This document shows, in pieces, positions 1 to 4,859 of a stretch of 5,459 bases of DNA. This DNA comes from Paracoccaceae bacterium (GTDB taxonomy: Bacteria; Pseudomonadota; Alphaproteobacteria; Rhodobacterales; Rhodobacteraceae), in assembly GCA_009920815.1 (NCBI GenBank), contig RFZH01000161.1, positions 1 to 5,459 on the forward strand, given 5' to 3'. The notes beneath the pieces are model-generated. The model did not search any database. It saw only the letters and a program-made list of their open reading frames with translations, and was not told where the DNA came from. Each line of letters opens with the position of its first letter. Position 1 is the first letter of the stretch. The translations under genes were made by a program, and so were the position numbers.

Positions 1-145
1 CCCGCTACGTCCCGCGATCCTCACGCCCGCCTACGCCCCGCGTTCCCCCTCTCCCGCCGTCCCGAGAAACTCCTGCATCGTCGCCTCGCCGGGGGCCGAT
101 ACGCCGGGGGCCGATACGCAGGGCTAGGCTGCGGGCCCTTGGCCA
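1..145. other. GC-rich left flank without a supported gene
   Basis: This stretch is very rich in C on the plus strand. Plus frame 1 stays open from base 1 to a TAA at 172-174 (57 codons) and frame 2 to a TAG at 125-127, so either could be the C-terminal tail of a gene entering from the left. The compositions (Arg/Pro/Gly-rich, or Pro/Ala-rich) are what random GC-rich DNA gives, and I recognise neither. An imperfect direct repeat is present at 1-16 and 26-42, differing by one indel and one substitution. The sequence does not settle whether this is coding. Confidence 0.35.
87..116. repeat. 15-bp perfect tandem duplication
   Basis: The unit CGCCGGGGGCCGATA occurs twice back to back at 87-101 and 102-116, followed by a further CGC. 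Being a multiple of three, it would leave any reading frame intact, giving AGGRY-AGGRY in plus frame 1. It is probably a replication-slippage duplication. Confidence 0.85.
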
Positions 146-170
146 GTGGCGCGCCATCATCGGCAAGCCA

Positions 171-204
171 ATAAAAAACGCCCCGTGACCAGCACGGGGC
201 GTTT
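171..204 (-). terminator. Rho-independent terminator of glnA
   Basis: A perfect 12-bp inverted repeat pairs 176-187 with 193-204 around a 5-nt loop (188-192). The stem core is GC-rich (CGCCCCGTG / CACGGGGCG). On the minus strand the stem runs into a run of T (complement of the A tract at 173-178), the classical intrinsic terminator layout. It begins about 25 nt after the glnA stop codon. The plus-strand side (TTTAATATTT) is weaker but could also stop transcripts arriving from the left. Confidence 0.93.
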
Positions 205-229
205 AATATTTCACTGTAATACTAACTGC

Positions 230-1636
230 TTAGCAGCTGTAGTACATGCCGTATTCCACGGGGTGGGGCGTGTGTTCGAATTTATAGACTTCTTCCATTT
301 TCAGGTCGATGTAGCCCATGATCTGGTCTTTGGTGAACACGTCACCGGCCAACAGGAAGTCGTGGTCATTGGCCAAGCAATCCAGCGCTTCGCGCAGCGA
401 GCCGCAGACGGTGGGGATGCCGGCCAGCTCTTCTGCGGGCAGGTCATAAAGGTTTTTGTCCATGGCTTCGCCCGGATCGATCTTGTTCTTGATCCCGTCA
501 AGACCGGCCATCAGCAGCGCTGCAAACGCCAGATAGGGGTTTGCTGCGGGGTCGGGGAAGCGGGCCTCGACGCGCTTTGCCTTGGGCGATTCTGTCCATG
601 GGATACGCACGCAGCCCGAACGGTTGCGGGCCGAATAGGCGCGCAGAACGGGGGCTTCGAACCCGGGGATCAAACGCTTGTAGCTGTTGGTCGAGGGGTT
701 GGTGAAGGCATTCAAGGTTTTTGCATGCTTCAAGATCCCGCCGATGAAATACAGCGCCTCTTGGCTAAGATCGGCATATTTGTCGCCTGCAAACAGCGGC
801 TTGCCGTCTTTCCAGATCGACATGTTCACATGCATCCCCGAGCCGTTATCGCCATACATCGGCTTGGGCATGAAGGTGGCCGATTTGCCATAGGCATGGG
901 CCACGTTGTGGATGACGTATTTGTATTTCTGGATGTTGTCAGCCTGCTCGGTCAGCGTGCCGAAAATCAGGCCCAGTTCGTGCTGGCAGGTGGCCACTTC
1001 GTGGTGGTGCTTGTCCACCTTCATGCCCATGCGCTTCATCGTCGACAGCATTTCGCTGCGGATGTCTTGCGCTTCGTCGACCGGGTTTACCGGGAAATAG
1101 CCGCCCTTGTGGGCTGCGCGATGCGCCAGGTTGCCGTGTTCGTATTCGGCATCGGTGTTCCATGCTGCAGCTTCGGCATCGATCTGGAACGACACTTTCG
1201 AGGGTGTGTTCTGGTAACGCACGTCGTCGAACAGGAAGAATTCAGCTTCGGGGCCGAAATAGGCCACGTCGCCAATGCCGGTTGCTTTCAAATACGCTTC
1301 GGCTTTCTCGGCGGTGCCGCGCGGATCGCGGTCGTAGCTTTCGCCGGTGTCAGGCTCGACGATCGAGCAATGCAGACACACGGTTTTTTCTGCATAGAAA
1401 GGATCTACATAGGCGCTGGTGGTGTCGGGCATCAGTTTCATGTCCGACGCTTCGATCGATTTCCAGCCCGCGATGGACGAACCATCGAACATGAAGCCTT
1501 CTTCAAGGAAGTCTTCATCAACCAGATCGGCAACCACGGTCACGTGCTGCAGCTTGCCGCGCGGGTCGGTAAAGCGGATGTCTACGTATTCTACGTCTTC
1601 ATCCTTCATCATCTTGAGCAGGTCTTGTGCGCTCAT
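230..1636 (-). CDS. glnA: Type I glutamine synthetase (GSI-beta)
   Basis: Cytoplasmic dodecameric enzyme that makes glutamine from glutamate, ammonia and ATP, the entry point of ammonium assimilation. The 468-residue length is normal for GSI. The N-terminal beta-grasp motif FDGSSIAGW is at 50-58. In the catalytic domain GPEAEFF supplies Glu130 and Glu132, HHEV supplies Glu213, and QHE supplies Glu220. His269 lies in NGSGMHVN, Glu327 in GFEAPV, Arg339 in RNRSG and Glu357 in RVEARF, matching the metal, ammonium-site and phosphate-binding positions of the enterobacterial enzyme. The adenylylation signature ends at Tyr397 (MDKNLY, 392-397), so activity is probably switched by GlnE adenylylation. 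The start has an AAAGGGA Shine-Dalgarno 7 nt upstream. The gene lies 28 bp after glnB on the same strand and is followed by a strong terminator, so it closes the operon. Identity is certain at family level. Confidence 0.98.
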   Translation of the reverse strand: MSAQDLLKMMKDEDVEYVDIRFTDPRGKLQHVTVVADLVDEDFLEEGFMFDGSSIAGWKSIEASDMKLMPDTTSAYVDPFYAEKTVCLHCSIVEPDTGESYDRDPRGTAEKAEAYLKATGIGDVAYFGPEAEFFLFDDVRYQNTPSKVSFQIDAEAAAWNTDAEYEHGNLAHRAAHKGGYFPVNPVDEAQDIRSEMLSTMKRMGMKVDKHHHEVATCQHELGLIFGTLTEQADNIQKYKYVIHNVAHAYGKSATFMPKPMYGDNGSGMHVNMSIWKDGKPLFAGDKYADLSQEALYFIGGILKHAKTLNAFTNPSTNSYKRLIPGFEAPVLRAYSARNRSGCVRIPWTESPKAKRVEARFPDPAANPYLAFAALLMAGLDGIKNKIDPGEAMDKNLYDLPAEELAGIPTVCGSLREALDCLANDHDFLLAGDVFTKDQIMGYIDLKMEEVYKFEHTPHPVEYGMYYSC

Positions 1637-1664
1637 TTCTTATCCCTTTCTAGCTTTGGGTAAC

Positions 1665-2003
1665 TTACAGCGCGTCCGAGCCGGTTTCCCCGGTGCGGAT
1701 GCGAATGGCTTGTTCAACGGGGCTGACAAAAATCTTGCCATCCCCGATTTTGTCGGTTTTCGCGGCGTCGATAATAGCCTCGATGGCGGCATCAACCAGA
1801 TCGTCGTCAAGGACAACCTCGATTTTCACCTTGGGCAGGAAATCGACAACATATTCTGCCCCGCGATACAGCTCGGTGTGGCCTTTTTGGCGGCCAAAGC
1901 CCTTTACTTCGATTACAGAAAGGCCTTGGATACCGGCCTCTTGTAACGCTTCCTTAACTTCGTCCAGCTTGAACGGTTTGATGATCGCTTCGATTTTCTT
2001 CAT
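1665..2003 (-). CDS. glnB: Nitrogen regulatory protein PII
   Basis: A 112-residue trimeric PII protein that senses 2-oxoglutarate and ATP/ADP and, in proteobacteria, controls the adenylyltransferase GlnE and the NtrB kinase. The fold is complete: MKKIEAIIKPFKL at the N terminus, the T-loop with YRGAEY at 46-51 and the uridylylation target Tyr51, and the C-terminal nucleotide-binding signature KIGDGKIFV at 85-93. Thr83-Asp84 stands where enteric GlnB has Thr-Gly. The start at 2003 is chosen because GAGGAGG lies 7 nt upstream and MKKIEAI is the universal PII N terminus. An in-frame ATG at 2045 would add 14 residues not typical of the family. It is transcribed ahead of glnA with a 28-bp gap. I use glnB rather than glnK because of the glnA linkage and the lack of an amtB neighbour in view. 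Confidence 0.96.
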   Translation of the reverse strand: MKKIEAIIKPFKLDEVKEALQEAGIQGLSVIEVKGFGRQKGHTELYRGAEYVVDFLPKVKIEVVLDDDLVDAAIEAIIDAAKTDKIGDGKIFVSPVEQAIRIRTGETGSDAL

Positions 2004-2018
2004 CGCGGCCTCCTCGCC
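1997..2018 (-). promoter_or_regulatory. glnB ribosome binding site and start
   Basis: On the minus strand a strong Shine-Dalgarno GAGGAGG lies 7 nt before the ATG at 2001-2003. It decides the start in favour of the 112-residue PII rather than the upstream in-frame ATG at 2045. Confidence 0.85.
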
Positions 2019-2057
2019 CCTGACGTCTGCACCTGCACAGACCATGTTGGCCCGGCA

Positions 2058-2074
2058 GCCTCAATCATTGGGGC
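2058..2074. promoter_or_regulatory. 17-bp imperfect dyad upstream of glnB
   Basis: GCCTCAAT-C-ATTGGGGC is symmetrical in 7 of 8 positions around a single central base. It lies 55-71 bp before the glnB start, in the 5' leader. The size and symmetry suit a dimeric regulator. Its GCC...GGC edges loosely recall NtrC sites of purple non-sulphur bacteria, but the spacing is not the canonical one, so the protein that binds it, if any, is unknown. Confidence 0.35.
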
Positions 2075-2075
2075 G

Positions 2076-2096
2076 AAAACCCGTGTGATTCACGGG
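2076..2096 (-). terminator. Small T-tailed hairpin in the glnB leader
   Basis: CCCGTG (2080-2085) and CACGGG (2091-2096) form a perfect 6-bp stem with a 5-nt loop. On the minus strand it is followed by TTTT (complement of 2076-2079). It resembles a weak intrinsic terminator. It could end the upstream Hint-like transcript, about 110 nt after that gene's stop, or act as an attenuator 73 nt before glnB. The stem is short, so function is uncertain. Confidence 0.45.
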
Positions 2097-2105
2097 CAAA
2101 ACCGC

Positions 2106-2117
2106 AATCATGTGATT
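2106..2117. promoter_or_regulatory. AATCA-TG-TGATT palindrome upstream of glnB
   Basis: Two 5-bp arms are separated by 2 bp. The same half-motif recurs as AATCA at 2063-2067 and TGATT at 2086-2090, so four AATCA/TGATT half-sites fall within 55 bp of the glnB leader. It is an operator-like cluster with no assignable regulator. Confidence 0.3.
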
Positions 2118-2208
2118 AAAAAATAGTCAGAGCGATGCAAATATATGCGATTTGAGAATTTGAAGGATAAAATTGCAGCTAAAAACCCGCAGTGTCCAAC
2201 GCAGATGC

Positions 2209-2757
2209 TTATTTCTTAGCCATCTGGCCCGCCAACCCCGACTCGGGGGTGGGCGGCAGAATTGGGCAGGTGGGCGTGGCCTTAGCGGCCAAGGCGTGCA
2301 CAGTGCTGGGCGCCGCAGACAGCAGTTCGACCCCGTCGACATAAAGAATGTGCATTTCTTCCATCACGATGCGCTGCAGCACCATTGGCCGGGCCTGTTG
2401 CAGCACGATATCATGGCCGTTCACCAAATCGCGCGCCGCGATCAAGGCGGGGGCGCCTTTTTGCGGGCCCTTGCGAGGGAGGATCAGAATGGGCTGATCT
2501 GCGCAAAGACGCAGCGGCTGGCCAAATACATCGGCTGTGAAATCCACGCATTCCACCCAGCTGCGCACCGTTTCAACGGCTGCGATCTGGCAGCTGCCGC
2601 TGTCACGCGATACCAGCCATTGCTGTGCGCGCAGGTCCGCCGCAGGGCAGGGCCCATCTAGGGTAAAGACCATTTGATTGGGCAAAAAACCCGTGATTGT
2701 CTGGCCCAGGGCAATGCGCGCCTGCATTTCGGTATTGCTGTTGATGTTGTGGTCCAT
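2209..2757 (-). CDS. Hint-domain-like protein, degenerate
   Basis: A 182-residue protein whose pattern resembles the bacterial Hedgehog/intein (Hint) domain family abundant in Rhodobacterales. It has a GFLPNQMVFTLDG opening (23-35), a following DL strand (41-42), a central VDFTADVFGQPLRL stretch (71-84), then ADQPILI (86-92) where typical members read SPQHRVLV, and LYVDGVELLSA (138-148). The Cys/Ser nucleophile normally starting the domain and the SPQHR histidine are not seen, so autoprocessing looks unlikely. The start at 2757 is chosen because AAGGGG lies 7 nt upstream. The frame stays open to 2928, giving a longer alternative with an extra basic/hydrophobic N terminus. No signal peptide or membrane segment is clear in the 182-residue form. 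It lies upstream of glnB on the same strand, but a 205-bp gap argues against a shared operon. Family assignment is by eye and moderate. Confidence 0.6.
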   Translation of the reverse strand: MDHNINSNTEMQARIALGQTITGFLPNQMVFTLDGPCPAADLRAQQWLVSRDSGSCQIAAVETVRSWVECVDFTADVFGQPLRLCADQPILILPRKGPQKGAPALIAARDLVNGHDIVLQQARPMVLQRIVMEEMHILYVDGVELLSAAPSTVHALAAKATPTCPILPPTPESGLAGQMAKK

Positions 2758-2834
2758 GGCCACGCCCCTTTTTGTCTCACACATCCGCAGGCTGCAGGGG
2801 CAAAGCGGCAAGAATGTGGCGATGAGAAGATTTA

Positions 2835-2850
2835 TTAACTTTTTGTTAAC
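2835..2850 (+). promoter_or_regulatory. Candidate CtrA-binding box (TTAA-N7-TTAAC)
   Basis: TTAACTTTTTGTTAAC matches the full alphaproteobacterial CtrA consensus exactly: TTAA at 2835-2838, seven bases, then TTAAC at 2846-2850. It is also an inverted repeat (TTAAC, five T, GTTAA). It lies 78-93 bp upstream of the Hint-like gene start on the opposite strand, and about 147 bp upstream of the tRNA. CtrA is the cell-cycle and differentiation response regulator. Binding is inferred from the motif alone, in an otherwise AT-rich intergenic spot where chance matches are possible. Confidence 0.5.
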
Positions 2851-2996
2851 CAAATTTCGCGCCCATGCGCCTATGCGACGTTTCGGGGGAAGATTTTGCA
2901 TGGGCTTGGGCACATTTTCCTCTCGCATCCCATTTGTGGGTTTGCTAATACCCGCTCAGACCGAAGCATGCCCACACTGCGTGGTGCCGCTTCGTT

Positions 2997-3081
2997 GCGG
3001 GTGTGGCGAAATTGGTAGACGCACCAGATTTAGGTTCTGGCGCCGCAAGGCGTGGGGGTTCAAGTCCCTCCACCCGCACCA
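2997..3081 (+). tRNA. tRNA-Leu (anticodon UAG)
   Basis: A complete 85-nt class II tRNA. The acceptor stem GCGGGTG (2997-3003) pairs with CACCCGC (3071-3077), followed by discriminator A and an encoded CCA (3079-3081). The anticodon stem CCAGA/TCTGG encloses loop TTTAGGT with anticodon TAG at 3031-3033, reading CUA/CUG-type codons. A long variable arm CGCC-GCAA-GGCG (3041-3052) is diagnostic for leucine. The T loop is TTCAAGT. The D-loop region TTGGTAGACGC is normal. Its 3' end coincides with the change to lower-GC, accessory-looking DNA, and tRNA-Leu genes are frequent integration sites. No upstream promoter is convincing by eye. Confidence 0.97.
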
Positions 3082-3140
3082 CCACTTTAAGAAAAATATC
3101 GGTTGAAAAACAGCAGCTTGAATGTTGATTTTTTGGTGGG

Positions 3141-3159
3141 ATCCACCTTTATATCCACC
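3141..3159. repeat. Two ATCCACC direct repeats, 12-bp period
   Basis: ATCCACC occurs at 3141-3147 and 3153-3159, separated by TTTAT. The first copy also forms the right arm of GGTGG-GAT-CCACC (3135-3147). The spacing of about one helical turn would put both copies on one face of the DNA, as at a protein-binding site. No known site is recognised. Confidence 0.45.
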
Positions 3160-3180
3160 CTTTCAAATTAAACGCTCCCT

Positions 3181-3194
3181 CGCGTGCGCGCGCG
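3181..3194. other. Alternating purine-pyrimidine CG tract
   Basis: CGCGTGCGCGCGCG is 14 bp of strict pyrimidine-purine alternation, followed shortly by TGTGTGC at 3200-3205. Such tracts can adopt left-handed Z-DNA under negative supercoiling. It stands out in a locally AT-rich neighbourhood. Confidence 0.5.
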
Positions 3195-3203
3195 ACGGTG
3201 TGT

Positions 3204-3277
3204 GCTGAGTGTGTATTCTCAGCTACCGGGGCCAGTTATTGTAACACTCAATTCTGCCAGCCTGACAAATAGCTGAG
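3204..3277 (+). repeat. Three-part inverted repeat with competing pairings
   Basis: GCTGAG (3204-3209) can pair with CTCAGC (3218-3223) across an 8-nt loop. CTCAGCT (3218-3224) can instead pair with AGCTGAG (3271-3277) across 46 nt. The middle element can therefore join only one partner at a time, an attenuator-like layout. Stems are short (6 and 7 bp) and no terminator T run follows, so it may be chance. Confidence 0.4.
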
Positions 3278-3346
3278 GGCTTTCATGAGCAGGCATTGCC
3301 CAATGCGTCGAGCAAACACACTGGTGCATCTGCTAACTGGGGCCAA

Positions 3347-3571
3347 ATGATATTCAACGAGCGTGGCTACGAGACCTTCGGGCGGCTTTTGTTTCTGCTG
3401 CACACAGTGGTAGGTAGTGAAGGCAATTTCACCCCCATTACCGTTGAATACGGTCGGACGTTAAAGAACCCAAAGAACGAAAATGTTCGCAACAGCCTGC
3501 TGACCGCTATTTGTGAAGACTGGACGAAGCGGCTAGATTTTTTCAATCGGCTATTTAGGGTTGCCAGATGA
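3347..3571 (+). CDS. Hypothetical small protein, doubtful
   Basis: A 74-residue frame from ATG 3347 (MIFNERGYETFGRLLFLLHTV...) to TGA 3569-3571. The frame is open back to 3266, and a TTG at 3296 would give 91 residues. I do not recognise it. It is mixed in composition, with a short hydrophobic patch (GRLLFLLHTVV, 13-23) and a basic C terminus (NRLFRVAR), and shows no signal peptide. A GGGG lies 6 nt before the ATG, a modest Shine-Dalgarno. Its ATG overlaps the TGA of an upstream 21-codon frame, and its own TGA overlaps an ATG (3568) in frame with the following hydratase gene. This could mean coupling, a decayed gene remnant or chance. There is no clear homology, and coding status is uncertain. 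Confidence 0.35.
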   Translation: MIFNERGYETFGRLLFLLHTVVGSEGNFTPITVEYGRTLKNPKNENVRNSLLTAICEDWTKRLDFFNRLFRVAR

Positions 3572-3603
3572 TTTACCGGACAGTGAGTGATGAAGGTAGC
3601 AAT

Positions 3604-4392
3604 ATGCATTTTGAAGAAATCGCATCAAATATCCTAAACGCCTACAATGGTGTATACCAAATTGCACCATTTTCATCTGGCGGTTCACAGATTTCTGTTA
3701 CAGCGGCTTATGAAGTATCTCGCCGATTAACTGATCTCAGGGGCTGGCAAGTCATTGGTCGCAAGATTGGTTTCACCAACAAGTCGATTTGGCCGCTCTA
3801 CGGTGTGAACCAGCCGATGTGGGGGCCAGTCAGTTCATCCTCTCTCGAAATTTGCGAAGGAGTAGAGGCGACGGTGTATGTTTCAGAGTATTGTGAACCG
3901 CGTATTGAGCCCGAAATTGTTTTGGGTTTTGGAGAAGCGCCTGCACTTGATGCATCGCTAGATGAAATTGTGTCTTGCATCGACTGGGTGGCGCCTGGCC
4001 TTGAGGTGGTGCATTCTATCTACCCGGGCTGGAAGTTTGAAATTCCAGATACCATCGCTGCAGGTGGTCTTCACGGAAAACTAATCGTTGGCCCTAAGTG
4101 CACGCCTTCTGACAATCTTATTGCAGCACTCGAGAGCCAAGCTGTAACGCTGTCTAAGAACACCGTGGAGGTCGAGACTGGCACAGGGCGCAACGTGCTT
4201 GGGGGGCCTGTGTCAGCTGTTCAATATTTATTGCAAGGCATTAAAGATATATCTGGTGAAGAGCCATTAAACTCAGGGGACCTAGTAACCACAGGCACCT
4301 TGACTGATGCAAAACCATTGATTTCAGGCGACACTTGGGAAGCCCATTACCACGGCTTGATAAATGGTTCACTTAGGCTGAAAGTAATTTGA
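3604..4392 (+). CDS. 2-keto-4-pentenoate hydratase-like (FAA hydrolase superfamily)
   Basis: A 262-residue soluble enzyme of the MhpD-type branch of the fumarylacetoacetate hydrolase superfamily. These enzymes hydrate 2-hydroxypenta-2,4-dienoate-type compounds or decarboxylate 4-oxalocrotonate-type compounds in meta-cleavage pathways. Visible marks are GRKIGFTN (52-59), YGVNQPMWGPV (66-76), the acidic metal-binding motif EPRIEPEIVLGF (98-109, Glu102 and Glu104), Glu134 in PGLEVV, GLHGKLIVGP (155-164), NVLGGPVSAVQYLL (197-210) and GDLVTTGTLTDAKPL (225-239). Length is normal for the family. The start at 3604 has GAAGG 7 nt upstream and begins just before the usual first helix. ATG 3568 would add 12 residues and overlaps the preceding stop. 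The gene converges on the minus-strand small gene, 52 bp apart. Hydratase versus decarboxylase cannot be told by eye. Confidence 0.85.
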   Translation: MHFEEIASNILNAYNGVYQIAPFSSGGSQISVTAAYEVSRRLTDLRGWQVIGRKIGFTNKSIWPLYGVNQPMWGPVSSSSLEICEGVEATVYVSEYCEPRIEPEIVLGFGEAPALDASLDEIVSCIDWVAPGLEVVHSIYPGWKFEIPDTIAAGGLHGKLIVGPKCTPSDNLIAALESQAVTLSKNTVEVETGTGRNVLGGPVSAVQYLLQGIKDISGEEPLNSGDLVTTGTLTDAKPLISGDTWEAHYHGLINGSLRLKVI

Positions 4393-4444
4393 AGCTGCAG
4401 GTAGGCAAGTCAGATTAGAACTGCACATCGAGCCATGTTGGATG

Positions 4445-4804
4445 CTATTCAGGACGGGTTTTTGGTATGCCCACAACCCCGCAAGTGTTTGACGTCGGCG
4501 CCCACCGGACAGATTTAGGGGTTTGAGTAACTGAGGATTTCTGGTTCATCGAAGCCATGGTAATCCCCCCGGAGTTCATTATAGCCATACATGCGTCATG
4601 AGCTTCCTTGCTTTCACAAAGTAATTGTCCCACATGCTTATATTCGCCCGAACGTTCCGATACGTATTGCGTTGCGCTAACCATACCAGAACGGCGTAAG
4701 CGTTTTTCAATTTTTGCCAAAGTTTGGCTATCATGGCGAAGATGCTCACGCATATCTCCAAAATTTGAGAATTTATGTGTGAGTATCTCTAAATACTTTG
4801 GCAT
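4445..4804 (-). CDS. Small protein, possibly EthD-like alpha/beta barrel
   Basis: A 119-residue soluble protein beginning MPKYLEILTHKF. The spacing of elements is a short beta strand, a helix with many charged residues (SQTLAKIEKRLRRSG, 29-43), a strand (ATQYVSERSG), a strand with VGQLLCESKEAHDACMAIM (57-75) and a C-terminal STSN-rich tail. This is reminiscent of dimeric alpha/beta-barrel EthD or stress-response proteins, which often accompany catabolic genes, but no signature residue proves it. The start at 4804 is chosen because TAGGAG lies 8 nt upstream. A GTG at 4813 would sit only 1-2 nt after that site. It is transcribed behind the alpha/beta hydrolase gene with a 55-bp gap and probably shares its transcript. 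A perfect 13-bp palindrome overlaps its ribosome binding site. The tail, rich in Thr, Pro and Ser, is atypical and may be unstructured. Confidence 0.6.
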   Translation of the reverse strand: MPKYLEILTHKFSNFGDMREHLRHDSQTLAKIEKRLRRSGMVSATQYVSERSGEYKHVGQLLCESKEAHDACMAIMNSGGITMASMNQKSSVTQTPKSVRWAPTSNTCGVVGIPKTRPE

Positions 4805-4815
4805 TTTGATCACTC

Positions 4816-4828
4816 CTACACGGTGTAG
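4816..4828. promoter_or_regulatory. Perfect 13-bp palindrome over the small gene's RBS
   Basis: CTACAC-G-GTGTAG is perfectly symmetrical. On the minus strand its last bases run straight into the Shine-Dalgarno (TAGGAG) of the gene starting at 4804. In DNA it is a plausible operator. In RNA a 5-bp stem with a 3-nt loop would partly mask the ribosome binding site. It lies in the 55-bp gap downstream of the alpha/beta hydrolase gene. Confidence 0.45.
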
Positions 4829-4859
4829 TAAATCACAAAACTAGCTTTCAAACTATCTT

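Larger units (their letters stand above)
3082..3346. other. Intergenic stretch after tRNA-Leu, no convincing gene
   Basis: About 265 bp with no supported coding region. It holds a T6 tract at 3129-3134, a GGTGG-GAT-CCACC dyad (3135-3147), two direct ATCCACC copies, an alternating CG tract and a set of inverted repeats, listed separately. A 21-codon frame (3285-3350, MSRHC...) ends in TGA overlapping the next ATG, but has no recognisable product. Base composition is mixed, unlike the uniformly GC-rich DNA to the left, which fits a junction or decayed region. Confidence 0.6.

Noticed and set aside
146..1663. A 505-codon plus-strand open frame covering glnA
   Set aside because: It lies exactly antisense to glnA, whose identity is certain. 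GC-rich codon use in glnA keeps the opposite frame free of stops, and the translation has no recognisable domain.
2173..2190. Possible sigma-54 promoter for glnB on the minus strand (GG-N10-GC)
   Set aside because: Only the GG and TGCA parts match TGGCACG-N4-TTGCA. The -24 element is poor, so it is not listed as a feature.
2173..2661. A 162-codon plus-strand open frame opposite the Hint-like gene
   Set aside because: It is antisense to a better supported frame with a Shine-Dalgarno, and its Gln/Arg/His-rich composition is typical of a shadow frame.
2929..2940. CCCA-TTTG-TGGG mini-hairpin before the tRNA
   Set aside because: A 4-bp stem with no gene ending before it on the plus strand is too weak to call a terminator.
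2678..3106. A 142-codon plus-strand open frame running through the tRNA
   Set aside because: Its 3' part is the tRNA-Leu gene itself, and the rest covers an AT-rich intergenic region and the start of the Hint-like gene.
3082..3346. Insertion sequence or CRISPR array after the tRNA
   Set aside because: There are no transposase motifs, no paired terminal inverted repeats and no regularly spaced repeats. Only short isolated repeats are seen.
3367..3609. An 80-codon minus-strand open frame
   Set aside because: It has no Shine-Dalgarno or recognisable motif, and overlaps the hydratase start region on the other strand.
4579..4844. Alternative frames over the small gene on both strands
   Set aside because: The frame starting at 4804 has a good Shine-Dalgarno and a more protein-like composition. 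The others lack both.
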